Virus record (IMG/VR): IMGVR_UViG_3300009375_000026
Span: 1 to 27,135 of that record
Strand: one strand, 5' to 3'
Length of the DNA: 27,135 nt
DNA from: a virus
Shown: positions 8,164 to 14,864 of the stretch, piece after piece
Layout of the letters: the number at the start of each line of letters is the position of its first letter
How positions within the stretch are numbered: position 1 is the stretch's first letter
The notes under the pieces: generated by a model
Database searches by the model: none
What the model saw: the letters and a program-made list of their open reading frames with translations, nothing else
Told to the model about the DNA's origin: nothing
Translations under genes and position numbers: made by a program

Positions 8164-8309
8164 GAATAAACTCCATATTTTGGTTTTGGTTTACCACCGT
8201 TTTTCTTCAACCATTTTTTATGTTGAACGGCAGTACGACATTCTCGTTTCCATTTTTCATTTAACTTCTGTCGTTTAGCTTTTCTATCTTTTGCTTTTCT
8301 GTTTGGCAT
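8160..8309 (-). CDS. Small highly basic protein (49 aa)
   Basis: A short frame encodes 49 residues beginning MPNRKAKDRKAKRQKLNEKW and ending KPKPKYGVYS. About a third of residues are Lys or Arg. A near-perfect ribosome site (GGAGGTAAATAA-ATG) and its exact fit between neighbours support it: the ATG follows the upstream stop directly and its TGA overlaps the GTG of the PAP2 gene. No TM segment or signal peptide is seen. Possible roles are nucleic-acid binding or ribosome interaction; neither is shown by sequence. Confidence 0.75.
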   Translation of the reverse strand: MPNRKAKDRKAKRQKLNEKWKRECRTAVQHKKWLKKNGGKPKPKYGVYS

Positions 8310-8570
8310 TTATTTACCTCCTGTGCATCTCATTACACCCTTTTTATTCTTTTCGTGTTTAAACCAAAAGTCTACTACTTTACCAAAGGATGCTAAAAAC
8401 CCACCAACAATAATGTTAAGTAAGTCTCTAAACTGAGGGTCTAATGTAGAATGGAATAACAACCAAATTATCCATATAAACAATCCAAACATTGCAACCG
8501 TAATACTAAATTGCATCCAATCGGGTAGTCCATCACCACCATGTAATTCATCGTAATCCGTAACAGCCAT
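8310..8570 (-). CDS. Two-TM membrane protein, holin-like
   Basis: An 86-residue protein, taking the ATG at 8570, which lies 10 nt after the upstream stop with GAAGAAA before it; a longer reading from GTG 8594 would overlap the thioredoxin-like gene. Residues 20-39 (FSITVAMFGLFIWIIWLLF) form a clear TM helix. A second, Gly-containing hydrophobic segment spans 49-70 (LLNIIVGGFLASFGKVVDFW), followed by a basic tail (KHEKNKKG). Small size, two TM segments and a charged C-terminus fit phage holins, particularly the gene-transfer-agent type, which end similarly. Its position among envelope proteins supports a lysis or membrane role. No endolysin is recognisable next to it, which weakens the call. 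Confidence 0.6.
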   Translation of the reverse strand: MAVTDYDELHGGDGLPDWMQFSITVAMFGLFIWIIWLLFHSTLDPQFRDLLNIIVGGFLASFGKVVDFWFKHEKNKKGVMRCTGGK

Positions 8571-8580
8571 TATTTCTTCT

Positions 8581-9015
8581 TCAAAATACATCACCTGCTA
8601 ATGCATTAGTTATTTCTTTTTTAATATCCTTATGATCAATACCTAAATTACCATCCATGTCAGGTTTCCAAACTTTCTTCTTTGCACCATCATGAAATAA
8701 GGCTATGGATGGATAATTTCTTAACCTTAATTTTTTTACAACTGCTTTAACATTATTTTCATTTACAATTATAACTACTGCTTTTTCATGACCTTCAATA
8801 GCTTTTATCATCTTTGGGTCGATATTTGTCATTTGATAATCTGCATTAAATATCACCACAACAAATCCTTTAGATATTGCTGACTTAAAAGTTTTATCTG
8901 TAATTTCTACTTTAGTTGGTGTTCGTGTAGGTATATCTTGGCCCCATACTAAATCTGCCCAACCACAAAATAACATGAAACCGACAACCCAACTAATCAT
9001 TTTTAATTTTTTCAT
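8581..9015 (-). CDS. Exported thioredoxin-fold protein lacking the CxxC active site
   Basis: A 144-residue protein with a signal peptide (residues 1-25, MKKLKMISWVVGFMLFCGWA then DLVWG) and Gln26 after the likely cleavage site. The mature part follows thioredoxin order: a beta strand FVVVIFNAD at 51-59, helix PKMIKAIEGHEK, strand AVVIIVNEN, then RLRNYPSIALFHDG at 97-110 with the cis-Pro (P102) and the following strand. Where thioredoxin has WCGPC, this protein has YQMTNIDP, so there is no redox cysteine. It should therefore be a binding or scaffold protein in the periplasm rather than an oxidoreductase. Its ATG overlaps the MshEN gene stop (ATGA), with GGTGGGAAG upstream, so expression is probably coupled. 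Confidence 0.75.
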   Translation of the reverse strand: MKKLKMISWVVGFMLFCGWADLVWGQDIPTRTPTKVEITDKTFKSAISKGFVVVIFNADYQMTNIDPKMIKAIEGHEKAVVIIVNENNVKAVVKKLRLRNYPSIALFHDGAKKKVWKPDMDGNLGIDHKDIKKEITNALAGDVF

Positions 9016-9572
9016 TTGCTTCCCACCTTGATTCTTAATTCTGTAACTTGTTTCTCTAATTCTTCAATCTGTTCTTCGTATTTATCTAATTTATCAAATA
9101 CATCATCCATGTCTTCTTGAAGTGAACCAACCTGATCCTTATATTGTTCATAAGAACGCGGCCAGTTATAACCTTCTGGTTTTGATGGATATTCATTTGA
9201 GTATAAATTCTCTAATGATGGTAATTCTTTTGCTTCTTGAATCTCTCCCATCATCATATAATAGAATCCTACGAGTGTTGCAATACCAACTGCTGCACTA
9301 ATCATAGTTTGTATAGATAATGAAAATTTTGTATTTTCACTTAATTCTTTAGGTTCTTCCTTTTCTACAATTGATATTGGATCAGGCTCACTATCACCAT
9401 TCTCTAACAGAATATCTGTTAAATCTTCCATAGTGAGAAATCCCTTTTCAATTAAGATTTCACCAATTTTTCTATTATCACCTTTAATTTGTGCTTGTAC
9501 AGCTGATGCTAATTGTCTTTTAGTTATTACATCTTTATCGAGTAATATCTGACCTAACTTTTTCTCGTCCAC
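9012..9572 (-). CDS. MshEN/GspE-N-like domain - TM - coiled-coil protein
   Basis: A 186-residue protein with three parts. Residues 2-58 contain two copies of the L-G-x-I-L-x-x-K-x-x-I/L-T pattern (LGQILLDKDVITKRQL and IGEILIEKGFLTMEDL), as in the N-terminal domain of type II secretion/type IV pilus ATPases, which in MshE binds c-di-GMP. An acidic linker follows, then one TM helix at about 88-108 (MISAAVGIATLVGFYYMMM). Residues 145-183 form a coiled coil (heptads in YEEQIEELEKQVTELRIKV). Start is GTG 9572 with GGAG 8 nt before. A cytoplasmic sensor or docking domain tied to a periplasmic coiled coil is inferred. No ATPase domain is present. It might intercept secretion or pilus machinery or respond to c-di-GMP; alternatively it is an inner-membrane spanin-like lysis component. 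Confidence 0.7.
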   Translation of the reverse strand: MDEKKLGQILLDKDVITKRQLASAVQAQIKGDNRKIGEILIEKGFLTMEDLTDILLENGDSEPDPISIVEKEEPKELSENTKFSLSIQTMISAAVGIATLVGFYYMMMGEIQEAKELPSLENLYSNEYPSKPEGYNWPRSYEQYKDQVGSLQEDMDDVFDKLDKYEEQIEELEKQVTELRIKVGSK

Positions 9573-9589
9573 TTAATATCTCCAAGTGA

Positions 9590-9649
9590 TTAACAATCAC
9601 AATTTTTACATTTGCAATTTTCACATTTGCAATCTGGGTTATTACACAT
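9590..9649 (-). CDS. 19-residue cysteine-rich, metallothionein-like microprotein
   Basis: A tiny frame between two larger genes encodes MCNNPDCKCENCKCKNCDC: seven cysteines in 19 residues, arranged as repeated C-x-C and C-x-x-C. The ATG follows GGAGAAAATA, a strong ribosome site, and the TAA is 17 nt before the next start. The spacing of Cys matches metal-thiolate clusters, so binding of zinc, copper or iron is inferred. The deliberate placement in the operon and the ribosome site argue that it is translated. There is no signal peptide. Function in the phage is unknown; metal storage, or a zinc ligand delivered to another protein, are options. Confidence 0.65.
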   Translation of the reverse strand: MCNNPDCKCENCKCKNCDC

Positions 9650-9662
9650 TATTTTCTCCAAT

Positions 9663-10925
9663 TTAATTCTGTACGAATTGATAATTTAACCCTAATCGTA
9701 CATCATATGTAGGGCGTTCCCAATAGTATAAATATTTACCTTCAGCATAAAAACCTAAATTTTCTTTTAATTTAAATCCGATTACTGCACCAAAGTCATA
9801 ATCATACCATTGTTCTAATTCTGCATCTTTAAATTCAAACTCAAGTGGATCTCCACCTCTTTCTTCATGTTCTTTAAATGAATATGCATTATGGAATGAA
9901 TATTTATCTAAACCATAATGAATAGGAAATAAAGTTCCCCAAGCATGTATCCAAAAATTCTCTGTATACTTATAATAATCTAAACCGAATGATAGTGATA
10001 TTTCTTTTTGATTTCCTAATCCTCTTGTTCTATCTTCAAACCAATTTTCTAATAAATCAGGAAAATGATATTGATAAAATTCTCTATCACTCATTGCCAT
10101 TAATTCACCATTGGCATCAAACCATCTAAAGTCTTGTCCTACCCAACCAACTGCTTCTCCTGTAGCTGCATCGTATATAGCCATTCCACCATCTGGTTGT
10201 CCATCTCCGTCTGTATCACCCCAATAAAATTTATCTTCTACACCAAATTCATCTGCTGCAAATTCCCACCATGCTCCTGTATACCAAGATGTATCTATAA
10301 CGGTAGGGGCAAATCCATAAACTGGGTGTTCTCTTGCACCAATACCAACTGATAGATTTAAACTTGCATCCTCTAATAGAAATTCTTTTCTAAATCTTAA
10401 ATCAGCCTGTGAATATTTAATGTCTTCTAATTGTAAATCATGGTATTTAATTTTAGCAATAAACCAATCACCAAGATATCGTAAATTATATTCCTGTGAT
10501 GTGAATTTCTCATCCCATCTACGATTTTCTTCATACTTTACTAAATACTCAAATCCTTTAACTCTACCAATTGTGGCAGCATCATTTGGACTTGATTCAT
10601 TTCCTTTATACCAATCTCCACCAACTCCAGCATTTTTAATTCCTCGTTTTGGTTCATATTGAAATCTTCCGATTTTTCTTATACCAAATGAGAAATCAAA
10701 GTCTGGGTCTAATTCCCTGTCTTCTTTATTTACACTAATTGTTCCATTATACCAATCTGGGTTTCCATCTTCATCTAACAATGATAATCTGTATCTATCG
10801 TCTTCCCACTTAGGTGAAGATAAATTAAATCCAGCATATACAGTTGAATATTTAAAGAAGTCTGTTACTATGTTTTGTGAAAACACAAAACTAAATAACA
10901 ATGGTATCATCCATAATTTTCTCAT
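9663..10925 (-). CDS. Phage-encoded outer-membrane beta-barrel-like protein
   Basis: A 420-residue protein with a signal peptide (MRKLWMIPLLFSFVFS, cleavage before Gln17). The mature chain is rich in alternating aromatic/polar strands (for example YNLRYLGDWFIAKIKYHDL and LGFYAEGKYLYYWERP) and ends DVRLGLNYQFVQN, close to the aromatic-terminated last strand of outer-membrane barrels. A calcium-loop-like motif DTDGDGQPDGG lies at about 237-247, probably in an extracellular loop, and DEDGNPDW at 51-58 is similar. GGAG lies upstream of the ATG, though with a long gap of about 12 nt. Inferred role: altering the infected cell surface, for example superinfection exclusion or nutrient uptake. No T4 counterpart is known to me. 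Barrel assignment is by pattern only; a soluble beta-rich secreted protein is possible. Confidence 0.7.
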   Translation of the reverse strand: MRKLWMIPLLFSFVFSQNIVTDFFKYSTVYAGFNLSSPKWEDDRYRLSLLDEDGNPDWYNGTISVNKEDRELDPDFDFSFGIRKIGRFQYEPKRGIKNAGVGGDWYKGNESSPNDAATIGRVKGFEYLVKYEENRRWDEKFTSQEYNLRYLGDWFIAKIKYHDLQLEDIKYSQADLRFRKEFLLEDASLNLSVGIGAREHPVYGFAPTVIDTSWYTGAWWEFAADEFGVEDKFYWGDTDGDGQPDGGMAIYDAATGEAVGWVGQDFRWFDANGELMAMSDREFYQYHFPDLLENWFEDRTRGLGNQKEISLSFGLDYYKYTENFWIHAWGTLFPIHYGLDKYSFHNAYSFKEHEERGGDPLEFEFKDAELEQWYDYDFGAVIGFKLKENLGFYAEGKYLYYWERPTYDVRLGLNYQFVQN

Positions 10926-10952
10926 ACTTCGTTCACTCTCTCCTTTTGAATG

Positions 10953-11321
10953 TTATTTTGTTGGTCTACTTGGCCACTTTTTGTGTCCACCTTTACGATG
11001 ATGTTTTCTTTCATTTACACCAATGTAATATCCTATTCCACCTATCACAACAATTCCTACAGCCTTACGAACCCAACCACTTCTATGTTTTTTGCATTCT
11101 TTACAGGGTTGTTCACCTCGTTTTGAATGAGCTCTTCTGTGAGCTGCATCAAATTTCTTCCATTCAGCATCTTGGACTCCCATCCAAACTCGTTTGCCAA
11201 AAGATTTTCTCTTTTCTCGTTGTTCAACATTCTTTTTGTCTTGTTTCTCTTCTTGTTCTGGTACTACATCTTGTGCCACTAATGGTACACATAGTGCCAA
11301 AATCATTAATAATTGTTTCAT
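10953..11321 (-). CDS. Secreted/membrane-anchored basic protein with Cys pair
   Basis: A 122-residue protein; I use the ATG at 11321 because AAAGGA lies 6 nt upstream and a signal peptide follows at once (MKQLLMILALCVPLVA, cleavage before Gln17). An in-frame ATG at 11354 would hide the signal. The mature part has an acidic then basic helical region (EQEEKQDKKNVEQREKRK), a CKEC pair at about residues 71-76 in GEQPCKECKKH, and a Gly-rich hydrophobic segment AVGIVVIGGIGYYIGV at about 86-101, long enough for one membrane pass, then a His/Lys-rich tail. The role is unknown. Its place directly before the barrel gene suggests an envelope function, perhaps as its partner. Confidence 0.7.
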   Translation of the reverse strand: MKQLLMILALCVPLVAQDVVPEQEEKQDKKNVEQREKRKSFGKRVWMGVQDAEWKKFDAAHRRAHSKRGEQPCKECKKHRSGWVRKAVGIVVIGGIGYYIGVNERKHHRKGGHKKWPSRPTK

Positions 11322-11359
11322 ATTCAATCCTTTCATGATTGAGTTATTGATCATCTATC

Positions 11360-11371
11360 CAATAATAAGTA
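11360..11371 (-). promoter_or_regulatory. Putative phage promoter motif (TACTTATTATTG)
   Basis: Minus-strand TACTTATTATTG, followed by GAT, lies 38 nt before the ATG at 11321. It differs by one base from the copies at 11874 and 26315 and heads the envelope cassette. Assignment as a promoter is inferred from recurrence and position. Confidence 0.3.
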
Positions 11372-11399
11372 TTAAATTCTGGAAGATTTGGTTAAAACC

Positions 11400-11825
11400 T
11401 TATACCTTTTTTCCCTTATCTACAACCGATTTTTCTGCTGCAACCGCATGTAATCCTTGTTTTTGTGTATCTGATAGTTTGTCAGTTGACTTAGGCAAAT
11501 AGCCACCTTTAGCCCTTCTTGATCCAGGCGGTAATCTCTTTTCTAATGTTAGGTCTTTTAGTTTTTCATTGGGTACTACCATCTTACTCCCTCTATCAGT
11601 CATATAAAAAACGGTTTTTGTGAATCCGACTCTTACGACTCTGGCTTCTCGTCCACTTATATAAACAACATCATCATTATTGAAATTGTTATCCATAAAG
11701 ACTTGCATGCCTTGTATCCAACTCATAATTGATTCCTTAAAAAAGAAACCAATTGCAAATGTAACTACTATCCAACCATAATGTCCTATAAGGCCTTCTA
11801 CTATGCCTTGAACATCGGTTTCCAT
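11400..11825 (-). CDS. Mini MscS-like membrane protein (one TM plus beta domain)
   Basis: A 141-residue protein. Residues about 14-36 form one TM helix (YGWIVVTFAIGFFF). Residues 47-91 resemble the beta domain of MscS channels: DDVVYISGREARVVRVGFTK, then TVFYMTDRGSKMVVPNEKL, with the typical V-I-x-G, x-G-x-V, T-x-x-x-T-D and VPN-x-x-L spacing. Full MscS has three TM helices and a C-terminal cage domain, both absent here; the remaining 50 residues are basic and probably disordered. The ATG has GGAG 6 nt upstream. Inferred: an inner-membrane protein that could assemble with, or poison, host MscS channels, or a structural oligomer using the same fold. Family resemblance is moderately strong; activity is not known. 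Confidence 0.65.
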   Translation of the reverse strand: METDVQGIVEGLIGHYGWIVVTFAIGFFFKESIMSWIQGMQVFMDNNFNNDDVVYISGREARVVRVGFTKTVFYMTDRGSKMVVPNEKLKDLTLEKRLPPGSRRAKGGYLPKSTDKLSDTQKQGLHAVAAEKSVVDKGKKV

Positions 11826-11873
11826 CGTAGTCTCCTATTTTAATTTATAAAAATTACTTTCTATCGTAATATC

Positions 11874-11885
11874 CAATAATAAATA
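11874..11885 (-). promoter_or_regulatory. Putative phage promoter motif (TATTTATTATTG)
   Basis: Minus-strand TATTTATTATTG lies 48 nt before the ATG at 11825. The identical 12-mer occurs at 26315-26326, ahead of the baseplate block, and in both cases GRAT follows it. A TATAAATT box also sits closer to this ATG (11842-11849). Confidence 0.35.
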
Positions 11886-11910
11886 GAATATATATTTAAT
11901 TTAAGGTGTG

Positions 11911-12924
11911 TTATACATCAAATCTTACAACAATAGATGTATTTGCATCTTTATTTAACTTCAATGCTTTACTTAACTTACCTATCGCCATAAGTTCATT
12001 ATTATCATTATATAATCCAATTGTACTAACATATGGTTGGAATTCTGAATGTGTTACAAAACCTTCAACTTTAGAAGCTGCATTATAAAATGAATTATAA
12101 CTTCCCGTACCCATTCCTGTTGGTTGATCACTTGGTGGAAAAAATCTTGACATTGAAACCGTTCCTTCTGCTGCTGATATACTACCACTTCGTTGAAATG
12201 TAGTACTAATGTTAGTACTTAAATTAAATTCACTTGGTGTAGCATCCACAACATACTCATATTCGTATAATGTAGAAGTTGCTTTATATTCTAAGGTGTG
12301 TCCTGTTGAAGTTCCTGCATCTGAATATGAACCTGTATCTGTTACGATTACTTGTCCATGTTCATAAAAAACATTTCCTACTTCACTACCACTTCCATTT
12401 GATTGGACACCTTGTGTTCTGTCAAAAGAACTTGACTTGAATGCTGCAAAACTAGCAGAATGTGCATAATCATATAAATTACCATCTCCATCATCACGAA
12501 TGTCAAAGGTCTGTCCACCCGTAGTTACTGATAGTTTTATACTTTCTGGTTTTATTTCTTCACCGAACATTTGTCTTGGTACAGAAAAGATTCTTGCTGT
12601 ACCATTTAGTTCTCGATTAATCTTCTTAGGATTATTTCTTCCATAGTTTCCATATGGATCAGAACTTCTTTTGTAATAGAGTTGGTTTATTGTATGCCAA
12701 TTAGGTAAGTCATAAAATGTACCATATTCAAATGCACTTGCAGAAGGAACATAGCTACCAAAACTCTGTGAAGATGCTGAACCTGTTATGAAATTATATG
12801 TAGAACCACTAACTGCTTTTAAAACAAAGTGTCCACTCCCACTATCATTATTAGATAGTGTAAATGACTTATATGCCTTAAAAGGTTTAATTGACTTGTT
12901 CGATGGGTCAATGTTTTTTAACAT
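11911..12924 (-). CDS. Virion structural protein, paralogue 2 of a tandem pair
   Basis: A 337-residue, Ser/Gly/Thr-rich, beta-predicted protein with no signal peptide or TM helix. Its last 45 residues (containing ISTIGL-like VSTIGLYNDNNELMAIGKLS and ending SIVVRFDV) match the C-terminus of the upstream neighbour, so the two share a terminal domain. Such endings occur, in my memory, in structural proteins of T4-like marine phages. AGGG lies about 8 nt before the ATG. It is the last gene of a three-gene structural group under the putative promoter at 14865. Likely role: baseplate periphery, collar or fibre component. A specific T4 counterpart cannot be named. Confidence 0.75.
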   Translation of the reverse strand: MLKNIDPSNKSIKPFKAYKSFTLSNNDSGSGHFVLKAVSGSTYNFITGSASSQSFGSYVPSASAFEYGTFYDLPNWHTINQLYYKRSSDPYGNYGRNNPKKINRELNGTARIFSVPRQMFGEEIKPESIKLSVTTGGQTFDIRDDGDGNLYDYAHSASFAAFKSSSFDRTQGVQSNGSGSEVGNVFYEHGQVIVTDTGSYSDAGTSTGHTLEYKATSTLYEYEYVVDATPSEFNLSTNISTTFQRSGSISAAEGTVSMSRFFPPSDQPTGMGTGSYNSFYNAASKVEGFVTHSEFQPYVSTIGLYNDNNELMAIGKLSKALKLNKDANTSIVVRFDV

Positions 12925-12935
12925 TACAGTTTCCC

Positions 12936-13955
12936 TTAGAAGTCAAGTTTTACTTTTATAATAGCTTCCCTTGAGTATGATTTCAAAATAGGTTTACTTA
13001 GTTTAGCGACAGCCAACAACTCATTATCATCATTGTACAAACCTACAGTTGTAATATAAACTTTAGGGTCTTTGAAGAATGTTTGTTGTACTAATGCTCC
13101 ATCAGAACCTGTAAAGAAAGTTGGATTAGCACTAAAGTTGTATTTTTTATTATTCACTCTACAGAAAAAGTTTGTTGAAGTTATTTCTTCTTCTCTACGA
13201 ACTTGAACTTTACCACCATCTGCTAACTTTTGAAAAAACTTCTTACCATTATCATTAAATGTGTCTGAAGCTCTTACTGTTCCCATAGATACTTTAGTAT
13301 CTAATGATGCGGCATTAAATAGTATAATTCCTAAATCTGGATAGAATGAACCAATTGCCCCACCTGTTTCAGATGCTGCTGCGGTTTTAATTACTCCAGT
13401 TCCAGTTTCTAATGAACCACTCACTACATTATATACTCGTCCACCCTCATTAACAGTTGGATTATTAGTTGCTCCACTATCATCAATGAACTTTCTTTTA
13501 GCTGCTCCACTACCCATATGAATTTCCCAATTACCTGGGTCAATCTTTTCTCTCATACGAGCTCTGTTGAATGAAACAAAATAGAAATCATTCGATGCAC
13601 TTGGTGCACTTGTGAATGTAAATTTCTCGGTGTTTGGTGATAACAAAACATTTCTGAATTGTCTATACATTCCAGCAGTCTGTCTTCCACCACTTGTTAA
13701 TTTAGTTGTGTTTCCAGCACTTCCACTACCACCATGATTTGCATATCCAATATCAAATTGGATTTCAGATGTTGCATCAGAAGTTACTTTATTATATATT
13801 GCATAATAAGAACCACTAACATCACCCACTGCTGAAGCAGTGTAGAATGTGGCTAATGTTCCACTTCCACCACTAAAAATACCACTTGATACTTTAGTTC
13901 GTTGGTTTTCAACTACATCATTTTCAAAATCGAATCTTGTAAATACTGACATCAT
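12936..13955 (-). CDS. Virion structural protein, paralogue 1 of a tandem pair
   Basis: A 339-residue beta-rich protein opening with SVFTRFDFENDVVENQRTKV. The C-terminal segment (ITTVGLYNDDNELLAVAKLS, ending AIIKVKLDF) corresponds residue by residue to the end of the following protein, while the N-terminal parts differ, which suggests a shared attachment or assembly domain on different bodies. AAGGAG is 3 nt before the first ATG and 6 nt before the second in-frame ATG (13952), so the second may be the real start. No catalytic motif is seen. A phage tail or baseplate structural role is inferred from context. Confidence 0.75.
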   Translation of the reverse strand: MMSVFTRFDFENDVVENQRTKVSSGIFSGGSGTLATFYTASAVGDVSGSYYAIYNKVTSDATSEIQFDIGYANHGGSGSAGNTTKLTSGGRQTAGMYRQFRNVLLSPNTEKFTFTSAPSASNDFYFVSFNRARMREKIDPGNWEIHMGSGAAKRKFIDDSGATNNPTVNEGGRVYNVVSGSLETGTGVIKTAAASETGGAIGSFYPDLGIILFNAASLDTKVSMGTVRASDTFNDNGKKFFQKLADGGKVQVRREEEITSTNFFCRVNNKKYNFSANPTFFTGSDGALVQQTFFKDPKVYITTVGLYNDDNELLAVAKLSKPILKSYSREAIIKVKLDF

Positions 13956-13962
13956 TCACTCC

Positions 13963-14823
13963 TTATAATTTACTTGGATCGGCTTTAACAGTAACTGCAA
14001 CATTATATGTTGCCCCTGTATCTAAACCAATCACGGTTACATTTGTTGAAGTGTCTGTAGTTACAGAACGAGAAACAACATTAACAGATTTTCCTGTAAT
14101 TGTTATTGAACTCTTTCTTTCTTCCTCGTTTAAGAATACTGGAGTAGTTGCACCTGTATTCACTTGTAGGTCAGCGATATCTCTTTCAATATCTGCTAGA
14201 AAGTCTGGTTCGAGTAGTCCACCTGGTAAGAATTTTCCTGCAGCCTCAGCACTAAATGCACCTAAGCCACCCATTTTACCCATTCTACCTTTCATTCCTC
14301 TTCCTAAAATACCACGCTTTCTTTTACTTCTTTTCTTCTTCGAAGCAACGATTACTGGTGTCAAATTAGCTATAACAGCATCATGTAAGATGAAGTTATA
14401 TCCACTTTCATTATCACTACCGTTTCGCGTATTTGGTGATATAGTTTGTGTAATGCCAGGACCATTGAAAGTCAATGTTGGTGATGGAATTTCAAGTATA
14501 GGTAATTTAGCAGTATTCTTAGGTAAGGATACTAACTTATATCTCATAACTTGGTTTTCATCTACAAAGGCTTCCAACAATGGCATATTTTCGATAACAG
14601 CACCATAATAGTTTGAACCATTTGGATGTGCTGTATCCCATAAACTATAATCAATCTCATCATCTGCTAATGCAAATTTTGTGATTTTGAACTCGTCTTG
14701 CCCCCTTGCCAATAATTCTCGACCTTTCTTGGTAAGAATAGCATCAACGGTTACACTTGTATTGTTTAGAAATCCCATTTTTACGCGTCTTGGGGATGTC
14801 CAAACGACTGATTTTTTATTCAT
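13963..14823 (-). CDS. Virion structural protein with conserved GFLNNTSVTVDAILTKKGRE start
   Basis: A 286-residue protein. AGGAG 7 nt before the ATG at 14823 supports that start; an in-frame ATG at 14778 begins the conserved-looking stretch GFLNNTSVTVDAILTKKGRE but has no good ribosome site. Residues 17-120 form a compact domain. Residues 162-182 are very basic (KKKRSKRKR then GRGMKGRMGKMGG), like a flexible nucleic-acid or membrane-touching linker. The last 60 residues look Ig-like (SITITGKSVNVVSRSV). First gene of its group, 41 nt after a putative promoter motif. I recall similar N-termini in marine T4-like structural genes, but the exact role is unknown. Confidence 0.75.
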   Translation of the reverse strand: MNKKSVVWTSPRRVKMGFLNNTSVTVDAILTKKGRELLARGQDEFKITKFALADDEIDYSLWDTAHPNGSNYYGAVIENMPLLEAFVDENQVMRYKLVSLPKNTAKLPILEIPSPTLTFNGPGITQTISPNTRNGSDNESGYNFILHDAVIANLTPVIVASKKKRSKRKRGILGRGMKGRMGKMGGLGAFSAEAAGKFLPGGLLEPDFLADIERDIADLQVNTGATTPVFLNEEERKSSITITGKSVNVVSRSVTTDTSTNVTVIGLDTGATYNVAVTVKADPSKL

Positions 14824-14864
14824 TTAAATACTCCTAATTGAATTGTATTTGAGATGGAAAACCT

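Noticed and set aside
11286-11321. Lipobox-like LALC in the signal peptide of the 122-residue protein
   Set aside because: The residue before Cys is Leu rather than Gly/Ala/Ser, and the signal fits cleavage by signal peptidase I before Gln17 better.
10901-11338. Plus-strand open frame of 145 codons
   Set aside because: Opposite to the secreted basic protein and the barrel signal peptide; the minus-strand genes have ribosome sites and signal peptides, this frame does not.
11194-11502. Plus-strand open frame of 102 codons
   Set aside because: Covers two minus-strand genes and the gap between them; no ribosome site and no protein-like pattern.
14051-14608. Plus-strand open frame of 185 codons
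   Set aside because: Lies entirely inside the minus-strand structural gene at 13963-14823, has no ribosome site and an unlikely Pro/Phe/Ser-rich composition; a shadow frame.
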